64,000 nt of DNA. Source: Actinomyces sp. oral taxon 414. Its GTDB lineage: Bacteria > Actinomycetota > Actinomycetes > Actinomycetales > Actinomycetaceae. Position numbers and translations under genes: made by a program. The stretch spans positions 1,798,001 to 1,862,000 of the forward strand of contig NZ_CP012590.1 in the NCBI RefSeq assembly GCF_001278845.1, read 5' to 3'. The notes under the pieces are model-generated. The model saw nothing but the letters and a program-made list of their open reading frames with translations, was not told the DNA's origin and made no database searches. Positions 58,239-64,000 of this stretch are shown here, in pieces (the stretch's first letter is position 1; each line of letters begins with the position of its first letter).

Positions 58239-60257
58239 TCAGGACCGCATGCTCAGCTGCATGCGCTTGTTCTCCAGGCCCACGATCTCCTCGAAGACCT
58301 CCCGATAGCCCTCATCCTGCGGCGACATGCGCCGCTGCCGGCCGCGCAGCTCGGTCAGGCGCCGATTGACGCCCATGCGGGCCAGGGAAGTGAGGACGCC
58401 GCGCGCGTAGCGCTCGGCGGAGTCGGCGTCGAGTCCCTCCCCGGCCCCGGCTCCCCGCCTGCCGGCCACGGGCAGCTCGACGACGGCCAGGGCGGTCAGG
58501 GCGGCGTCCACCTCGGGGCCCGCACCCAGTCGCACCTGCTCGACCCAGCGGGCCAGGGCGGCCCGCTCGACCTCCTCCCGGCCCCGCCCGTCGACCGCCA
58601 GCGCCCGGACCTCGTCCAGGGCGCGGGCGACCCCGCCAGCGGCCTGAACGGCCTCGAAGACGGCGCGGTGCACCGGATTGGCGAAGGCGGCGGCCTCAAT
58701 GGAGTCCGCCCCGGCCGCCCCGGCCATGAGCGGCAGCTGCACCATGACCGCCAGCGCCTGGCGCTCCAGGCCGGTGACCGGATCGGTGACGGCCGGCAGG
58801 ACGGGGCGGGGGGCCTCGGGGGCCAGCGGGGCGCCGGCCCCGCCCCCCGGGTGGCCCGCCCCCGGCCCCGCCCCGCCGCGGCGCTCGGCGGCGCGCACGG
58901 CCGCGAGGACCTCGGGCTCGGGCAGCCCCAGCCAACCGGCCAGGCGCCGGGCGTACTCGCGGCGCAGGGCCCGGTCGCGGATGCCGGCCACGACGGGCGC
59001 CGCCGTGCGCAGACCCCGCACCCTGCCCTCGGCGGTCTCCAGGTCGACATGGGACAGGGAGGTGCGGATGACGAACTCGAACAGGGGCTTGCGGCGCTCC
59101 AGCAGCCGGGGGATGCCCTCGGCCCCCTCCTCCAGGCGCAGGTCGCAGGGGTCGAGCCCGTGGGGCTCGACGGCCACGAAGGTCTGGGCGGCGAAGCGCT
59201 GGTCCTCCCCGTAGGCGCGCAGGGCCGCCTTCTGCCCGGCGGCGTCGCCGTCGAAGGTGAAGATGACCTCCCCGCCGCGCACGCGGTCCCCGGCGAGGAC
59301 GCCGGCGGAGGGGTCGGCGGCGTCCCCGAGCAGGCGGCGCACAATGCGCGCGTGGTCGGCGCCGAAAGCTGTGCCGCAGGTGGCCACCGCCGTGGTCACC
59401 CCGGACAGGTGGGCGGCCATGACGTCGGTGTAGCCCTCGACCACGACGACGCGGCGCACCGCGGCGATGTCCCGCTTGGCCAGGTCGAGGCCGTAGAGGA
59501 CCTGGCCCTTGTGGTAGATGGCGGTCTCGGGGGTGTTGAGGTACTTGGGGACGGAGGCGTCCTCGTCGGACAGGCGCCGCCCGCCGAAGCCGACGGTGGC
59601 CCCGGTCACGTCCCGGATGGGCCACATGATGCGGTCCCGGAAGCGGTCGTAGACGCGCCGCCCGCCGGCGCCCTCGCCGCACAGGCCCGAGGCGACCAGC
59701 TCGTGCTCGGTGAAGCCCTTGGACCGCAGGACGTTGGCGAGGTTGTCCCAGCCGGCGGGGGCGAAGCCGACGCCGAAGCGCTCCAGGGCGTCGTCGTCGA
59801 ACCCCCGCGCGTACAGGAAGCGGCCCGCCCCGGCGGCCAGCGGGTTGGTGCGCGACAGCTGGGAGCGGAACCAGTCCTCGGCGACGCGGTTGGCCTCCAG
59901 CAGGCGCCGGCGGGTGCCGGGCTCGACGCCGTGGCGCACGGCGCCGTCGGACTCCTCGTAGCGCAGCCGCACGCCGGCCCGCCCGGCGAGGTACTCCACG
60001 GCCTCGGTGAAGGACAGGTGGTCGATCCTCTCCACGAAGGCGATGACGTCCCCGCCCTCGCCGCACCCGAAGCAGTGCCACAGGCCCAGCTGGGGGCGGA
60101 CGTTGAAGGAGGGGGTGCGCTCGTCGTGGAAGGGGCACAGGCCCTTCAAGGAGCCCGACCCCCCGCTCTTGAGGGTCACGTGCTCGCCGACGACGTCCTC
60201 GATCCTGATGCGCTCGCGGACGGCGTCGATGTCCTCGCGCTTGATGAGTCCCGCCAT
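58239..60257 (-). CDS. dnaG: DNA primase
   Basis: Synthesises RNA primers at replication forks. The 672-aa protein has the N-terminal zinc-binding domain (GLCPFHDERTPSF, LWHCFGCGEGGDV), the catalytic core with RIMWPIRDVTGATVGFGGR, the TOPRIM segment VVVVEGYTDVMAAH and VIFTFDGDAAGQKAA, and a C-terminal helicase-interaction domain after a Gly/Ala/Pro-rich linker near residues 455-475. The ATG at 60257 begins the normal MAGLIKREDIDAVRERI. dgt precedes it on the same strand with a 43-bp gap, the usual actinobacterial order. Confidence 0.96.
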   Translation of the reverse strand: MAGLIKREDIDAVRERIRIEDVVGEHVTLKSGGSGSLKGLCPFHDERTPSFNVRPQLGLWHCFGCGEGGDVIAFVERIDHLSFTEAVEYLAGRAGVRLRYEESDGAVRHGVEPGTRRRLLEANRVAEDWFRSQLSRTNPLAAGAGRFLYARGFDDDALERFGVGFAPAGWDNLANVLRSKGFTEHELVASGLCGEGAGGRRVYDRFRDRIMWPIRDVTGATVGFGGRRLSDEDASVPKYLNTPETAIYHKGQVLYGLDLAKRDIAAVRRVVVVEGYTDVMAAHLSGVTTAVATCGTAFGADHARIVRRLLGDAADPSAGVLAGDRVRGGEVIFTFDGDAAGQKAALRAYGEDQRFAAQTFVAVEPHGLDPCDLRLEEGAEGIPRLLERRKPLFEFVIRTSLSHVDLETAEGRVRGLRTAAPVVAGIRDRALRREYARRLAGWLGLPEPEVLAAVRAAERRGGAGPGAGHPGGGAGAPLAPEAPRPVLPAVTDPVTGLERQALAVMVQLPLMAGAAGADSIEAAAFANPVHRAVFEAVQAAGGVARALDEVRALAVDGRGREEVERAALARWVEQVRLGAGPEVDAALTALAVVELPVAGRRGAGAGEGLDADSAERYARGVLTSLARMGVNRRLTELRGRQRRMSPQDEGYREVFEEIVGLENKRMQLSMRS

Positions 60258-60300
60258 GGGGCCATCCTAGGCGCGGGGCGGCGGGAGGGCGGGCAGGCCC

Positions 60301-61605
60301 TCAGACCTGGGAGAGCAGTCCGCAGAGCCTGGCGTGCCAGGCGCGGGCGGAGGTGTCGGTGAGGGAGGCGATCTGGTCGACGACGGCGCGCAGGCGCCCG
60401 GCGTCGTCGCCGGCCCGGCGCCAGGCGTCGGCGAAGATCGGTTCGAGGTGGCGGTCGCCGGAGCCGACCAGGGCGTCGGCCAGGTCGAACAGCTCGGTGC
60501 GCTGGCGCAGGTAGACGGGCTCGTGCTCGCGCGGGGCCATGACGTAGCGGACGGCGGCCCCTTTGAGGATGAGGATCTCCGCGGCCGTGTCCTCGGGGAT
60601 GACCAGGTCGGCGTCGTAGCGGGTCAGGGGCCCGGGGCCGAAGGCCCGGCGGGTGGCGTCGGCCACGGCGGAGACGAAGCGGCCGATGAGCTGGCTGGTG
60701 AGGTTCTTCAGGGCGGCGGCGTCGGCCATCGAGCCGGTGTAGGACCCGATCCAGCAGGGCAGGACCGTCAGCCGCTGCCAGGCCGCCTCCAGCGCCGCGG
60801 CGTCGGCCTCGCGCCCGTACCAGTTCAGGGTCGCCTCGACGACGGCGCCGGCCTCCCCGGGGCGGCGCAGGAGCGCGGGGTCCATGCGGCCCAGGGCGAT
60901 GGCGTCCTCGACGTCGTGGACGGAGTAGCCGACGTCGTCGGACAGGTCCATGACCTGGGCCTCCAGGCAGCGGCGGGCGGCGGGGGCGCCGGCGCGCATC
61001 CACTCGAAGATCGGCCGGTCGTCGTCGTAGCAGCCGTACTTGCGGGTGCTCTTGCCCTGCGGGCCGCCGGGCCCCTCGCCCTTGGCCCAGGGGTACTTGG
61101 CGACGGCGTCGAGGCTGGCGCGGGTGAGGTTGAGGCCCACGCTGCGGCCACAGGGGGTCAGGGTCTTGGGCTCCAGGCGGGTCAGCAGCCGCAGGGTCTG
61201 GGCGTTGCCCTCGAAGCCGCCGATGGGGGCGGCGATGACGTCGAGGGCCTTCTCCCCGTTGTGCCCGTAGGGCGGGTGGCCGAGGTCGTGGGCCAGGCAC
61301 GCGGTGTCGACGACGTCGGGGTCGCAGCCCAGGGCCTGGCCGAGGGAGCGTCCGACCTGGGCCACCTCCAGGGAGTGGGTGAGACGGGTGCGCACGAAGT
61401 CGTCGCTGCCCGGACCCAGCACCTGTGTCTTGGCTCCCAGACGTCGCAGGGCGGAGGAGTGCAGGACTCGGGCGCGGTCGCGCTCGAAAGGGGTTCTTTG
61501 CGGGTTCTTGGCCGGTTCGACCACAAAACGCTCAACATCGCGCTCGTGGTACCTCACGAGATTATGAGCGCCCTCACTCGAGCGGCCCGTCTCGGACATT
61601 GACAT
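60301..61605 (-). CDS. dgt: Deoxyguanosinetriphosphate triphosphohydrolase-like protein
   Basis: A 434-aa HD-domain phosphohydrolase that cleaves dNTPs to nucleoside and triphosphate. The HD metal motif is split as usual: RTRLTHSLEVAQVGRSL (His), ACLAHDLGHPPYGHNGEKAL (His-Asp) and VMDLSDDVGYSVHDVEDA (Asp). The region QTLRLLTRLE is typical of Dgt. The start is uncertain: ATG at 61605 is used, with ATG 61599 and TTG 61611 as alternatives and no clear ribosome site. It forms an operon with dnaG. Confidence 0.93.
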   Translation of the reverse strand: MSMSETGRSSEGAHNLVRYHERDVERFVVEPAKNPQRTPFERDRARVLHSSALRRLGAKTQVLGPGSDDFVRTRLTHSLEVAQVGRSLGQALGCDPDVVDTACLAHDLGHPPYGHNGEKALDVIAAPIGGFEGNAQTLRLLTRLEPKTLTPCGRSVGLNLTRASLDAVAKYPWAKGEGPGGPQGKSTRKYGCYDDDRPIFEWMRAGAPAARRCLEAQVMDLSDDVGYSVHDVEDAIALGRMDPALLRRPGEAGAVVEATLNWYGREADAAALEAAWQRLTVLPCWIGSYTGSMADAAALKNLTSQLIGRFVSAVADATRRAFGPGPLTRYDADLVIPEDTAAEILILKGAAVRYVMAPREHEPVYLRQRTELFDLADALVGSGDRHLEPIFADAWRRAGDDAGRLRAVVDQIASLTDTSARAWHARLCGLLSQV

Positions 61606-61676
61606 GGTCAAAGGGTAGTCAAGGGCACGCTAGGATGACGGCGAGGTCCACACAGAATTATCTGGAACCGCTGATA

Positions 61677-62965
61677 TAGCGGCGATTTTACAAAGTCATT
61701 TTGTGAGGCGGTATGGGAATTTGTTGCTCCTGATGAAGGTCTCGAATGCGTTGCGGGTGTCCTCGAAGTGGGCGCGCTGTCGGTTGCTGATGGATTTCTT
61801 GCCTTCTCCCCAGACGCGTTCGATGGGGTTCTTATTGGGGCTGTAGGGCGGCAGGTTGATGAGATGGATCCTCTCCAGGATGTTGCCCTTCCCCAGGTGC
61901 TCCCTCAGTTTCTTCGACTTGTGCCATCCGGCGTTGTCCCACACCACGACGATCGTCTTGTCCGGGTACTTCAGGGTAAGATCGGTCAGGGCCTTCACGA
62001 TGTTGGAGGTGTTCTGCCAGTCCAGTCGCATGAGGTCCACGCTCCCGTCCGCCTCGTGGAGGAATCCGATATAGCTCTGGGACTGCCGTTTCCGATCGAC
62101 CCTGATCCTGGTCCTGGCGCCCTTCTTGCACCAGGCCCTGCGAGTAATGGCCTCGTGCTCGATCCTCACCTCGTCCGCGGACACCACGATGACATCCTCA
62201 TCCCCCTTCTCCGCATCTCCCTTCTCCGCATCGTCCGTCTTCTCGTTCTCGCACTCATTCTTCTCACTCCCCCGCTGCCCCTCGTCCTCCTCCTGCCCGT
62301 CCTGCCCGTCCTGCTTCTTCCCCTTGATCTTGGCGATCTTGGCGTGGATCTTCGCCATGCGGGCCTCGACCTGGGTCTCGTCGGCGCGGCGCTGGTCCAC
62401 CTCCTCGGGCAGGTGGAAGGACAACCCCGCCATGTGGAGCAAAGAACGGTAGGAGGATTCGGAGGCGTACTCGATGCCGAAGCGCTCGTGCATCCAGCCC
62501 GCCAGATCGTGAATATTCCAGAACTCCGCCGCAATGCCCTGCTCCGACGGGGGGCGCGACAGCGCCTTCAGGATCTCCTTCTCCTGTTCCTGGGAGATCT
62601 TGGAGGCGTTGTTGTTGCCGACATGCCCGGTGCAAATGGACGACAACCGATCCCTCCTCCAATCCCTCGCCCACTCCATGACCGTCCTGGTGGCGCGCTC
62701 CACCAGCCGCGCCACGACATCGACGCCAATTCCCTCCGACAGCATGAGAATCGCCTCCGACTTGCGCCTCATCAGCTTATACGGGGATTCCGCCTTGTGC
62801 ACTTGAAGAGCCGACCACTCATGCTCCTCGACCACTACCGCTTCCATAACCGCAATCATACAGGAGAACGACACCCGAAATCCAATCGGAACCACACCCG
62901 ACCAACCGCCACGACCCCGAACTCAAAACGAAGCACCAGACGCGGATTTCGTTTTATTCCCGCTA
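61677..62965. mobile_element. Complete IS630-family insertion sequence
   Basis: A 1289-bp element bounded by imperfect inverted repeats of about 21-24 bp. The left end is TAGCGGCGATTTTACAAAG and the right end, reversed, TAGCGGGAATAAAACGAAA. Each is flanked by TA (61675-61676 and 62966-62967), the target duplicated by this family. It carries one intact transposase gene on the minus strand and sits between dgt and a GH13-like gene without breaking either. Confidence 0.85.
61696..62859 (-). CDS. IS630-family transposase with an acidic insertion
   Basis: Cut-and-paste transposase of the IS630/Tc1 superfamily, 387 aa from the ATG at 62859 (62847 is an alternative). The N-terminal region is a helix-turn-helix (VARLVERATRTVMEWARDWR). 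The DDE core shows SADEVRIEHEAI (Asp), VVWDNAGWHKSKKLREHLG (Asp) and LINLPPYSPNKNPIERVWG (Glu). Between them, about residues 193-232, is a run of Lys, Glu, Asp and Gly (KKQDGQDGQEEDEGQRGSEK and onward) longer than the usual linker. The stop codon lies inside the left inverted repeat. No frameshift is seen, so the element may be active. Confidence 0.9.
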   Translation of the reverse strand: MIAVMEAVVVEEHEWSALQVHKAESPYKLMRRKSEAILMLSEGIGVDVVARLVERATRTVMEWARDWRRDRLSSICTGHVGNNNASKISQEQEKEILKALSRPPSEQGIAAEFWNIHDLAGWMHERFGIEYASESSYRSLLHMAGLSFHLPEEVDQRRADETQVEARMAKIHAKIAKIKGKKQDGQDGQEEDEGQRGSEKNECENEKTDDAEKGDAEKGDEDVIVVSADEVRIEHEAITRRAWCKKGARTRIRVDRKRQSQSYIGFLHEADGSVDLMRLDWQNTSNIVKALTDLTLKYPDKTIVVVWDNAGWHKSKKLREHLGKGNILERIHLINLPPYSPNKNPIERVWGEGKKSISNRQRAHFEDTRNAFETFIRSNKFPYRLTK

Positions 62966-63038
62966 TATAGGGCGGTCCGGTGGCCGCCCCCGGTTCCCAG
63001 CCCCGGGCGCGGCATCCGGGGGAAGGGAGCCACCTGCC

Positions 63039-64000
63039 GTGACGACCATGACGACACTCGTCCACCGCGCCCACAACGGCCCTCTGGAGTGGTGGCGCGA
63101 CGGGCTCGTCTACGAGGTCGCCTCCCCCGAGCTCGGCGCCGTCGAGCTCGCGGGGGTCGGGCACCTCGTGGACCATGTGGCCTCCCTCGGCTTCACCGTC
63201 CTCCTCCTGCGCCCCAGTCTCATGGACGCCCGCAACGACCTCGACCCCTTCCGGGAACTGGTCGGGCGCGCGCACGGGGCCGGGATCAGGATCGTGGTGC
63301 GGGTCTCCGGCGCCCTGGGCCCCGTGACCGGCCCTCACGCCCGCGACGACGATCGCATCGTGGTCGGGGCCGAGCGGGAGGGCGAGGGCATTGTGGAGCG
63401 GGCCGAGGCGTTCCTGTCGGCGGGGGCCGACGGGATCGACCTGGGCACGATCATCCCCCCGGAGGTCACCGAGCGCACCGACCTGGCCCGGCTCACCGAG
63501 TACTTCTCGATCCTCCACGGCCTCATCGCCAGTTACACCGACGACGGCATGATCGGCGCCGACGTCTCGGCCGACTACCCCCGGACCCTGCACCACCACC
63601 TCCAGGAGGACTGGCTCCACCACCTGCGCGACGACGCCCTCATCCTGGCGCGCTGGGACGCGGAGTCGATGACGGCGCACCTGACGCGCTCCCTGGACGA
63701 CCACGACCGCTTCGGCGCCCCGCCGGTGTGGCGCTTCCTACCCAGTTACCGGTTGTGCGAGGCGACCGACCCCGGCGACGGACGGAGCTGGTTCGCCGTC
63801 GACGACGGACGGCGCCGGCAGCGCGCCACGGCCCTGCAGGCGCTCGCACTGGCGCTGCCGGGCTCGGTCTATCTGCGGCAGGGCGATGAAGTGGGCCTGC
63901 CAGACTCGGACAAGCCGACGGCGCCCCTGGAGCTCGCCGGACTCGTCAACGCCCGCGCCCACGACCAGGGCAGCCTGTTCGGCTCACCGCTGGCGACGGT
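63039..64000 (+). CDS. GH13 alpha-amylase-like protein with degraded catalytic motifs (partial)
   Basis: 320 codons run to the right edge without a stop. The start WWRDGLVYEVASPELGAV and LVDHVASLGFTVLLLRPSL follow the GH13 barrel plan, as do FRELVGRAHGAGIRIVVRV and LPGSVYLRQGDEVGLPDSD. However, the nucleophile region reads AGADGIDLGTIIPPEV rather than DGFRxD. The acid/base region reads GMIGADVSADYPRTL without the GE pair, and no NHD motif is seen. It is therefore probably a non-catalytic homologue. The GTG at 63039 is used; an ATG 3 codons later is possible. The C-terminus is outside the window. Confidence 0.72.
   Translation, partial: MTTMTTLVHRAHNGPLEWWRDGLVYEVASPELGAVELAGVGHLVDHVASLGFTVLLLRPSLMDARNDLDPFRELVGRAHGAGIRIVVRVSGALGPVTGPHARDDDRIVVGAEREGEGIVERAEAFLSAGADGIDLGTIIPPEVTERTDLARLTEYFSILHGLIASYTDDGMIGADVSADYPRTLHHHLQEDWLHHLRDDALILARWDAESMTAHLTRSLDDHDRFGAPPVWRFLPSYRLCEATDPGDGRSWFAVDDGRRRQRATALQALALALPGSVYLRQGDEVGLPDSDKPTAPLELAGLVNARAHDQGSLFGSPLAT

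Overview
The window is high-GC, gene-dense actinobacterial chromosome, most probably Actinomyces or a close relative in the Actinomycetaceae. This is inferred from gene content: paired glnA genes around glnE, lipB-lipA-DUF4191, a PucR-type fatty-acid regulator followed by acpP and fabF, DUF3145, DUF3052 beside a homodimeric aceE, an N-terminally extended methionine aminopeptidase, a type A RNase P RNA and abundant GTG starts. No species assignment can be made from the sequence alone.

Layout. 1-0.4 kb: 5' part of an IS4-family transposase running off the left edge, followed by two palindromic repeats. 1.0-5.5 kb: lipoate synthesis (lipB, lipA), a DUF4191 membrane protein and glnA. 5.7-8.5 kb: a polar amino-acid ABC transporter operon. 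8.5-14.05 kb: a two-gene conflict system, a small Trypco1-like protein plus a 1713-residue protein joining a trypsin-like protease, a CHAT caspase-like protease, a STAND NTPase and 14 near-identical 40-residue TPRs. 14.3-25.2 kb: an orphan Xre antitoxin, glnA2-glnE and a phosphatase, panB, nhaA, a second phosphatase and map. 25.4-31.1 kb: a membrane protein, rnpB, a coiled-coil protein that has lost its zinc ribbon, a Nif3 protein, two long palindromes, an lnt-like gene and tRNA-Leu. 31.1-35.3 kb: an accessory block between two tRNA genes, partly AT-rich and probably acquired. 35.4-41.5 kb: a glycosyltransferase, H+-pyrophosphatase, aminotransferase and YdcF-like protein. 41.6-44.9 kb: a lower-GC membrane-protein operon, a gene-poor repeat region and tRNA-Val. 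45-56.4 kb: DUF3052, aceE, aspA, fasR-acpP-fabF, DUF3145, a TIM-barrel-like protein, def and tRNA-Asn. 56.4-58.2 kb: repeats and an HTH-MNT/HEPN toxin-antitoxin pair. 58.2-64 kb: dgt-dnaG, a complete IS630-family element and the start of a GH13-like pseudoenzyme.

How the genes work together. glnA, glnA2 and glnE form a nitrogen-assimilation set. GlnA keeps the adenylylation tyrosine and GlnA2 has tryptophan there, so GlnE probably modifies only the first. LipB and LipA make the cofactor for 2-oxoacid dehydrogenases, whose E1 gene aceE is also here. FasR, AcpP and FabF belong to fatty-acid elongation.

The most interesting content is accessory. It comprises the two-protease STAND/CHAT system with an apparently homogenised TPR array; a repeat family with a 20-bp core found just downstream of three unrelated accessory gene cassettes; a 135-bp repeat found downstream of two tRNA genes in the same relative orientation; several 110-130 bp palindromes that share an architecture but not a sequence; and a tRNA with an isoleucine-type TAT anticodon and an anomalously long variable arm.
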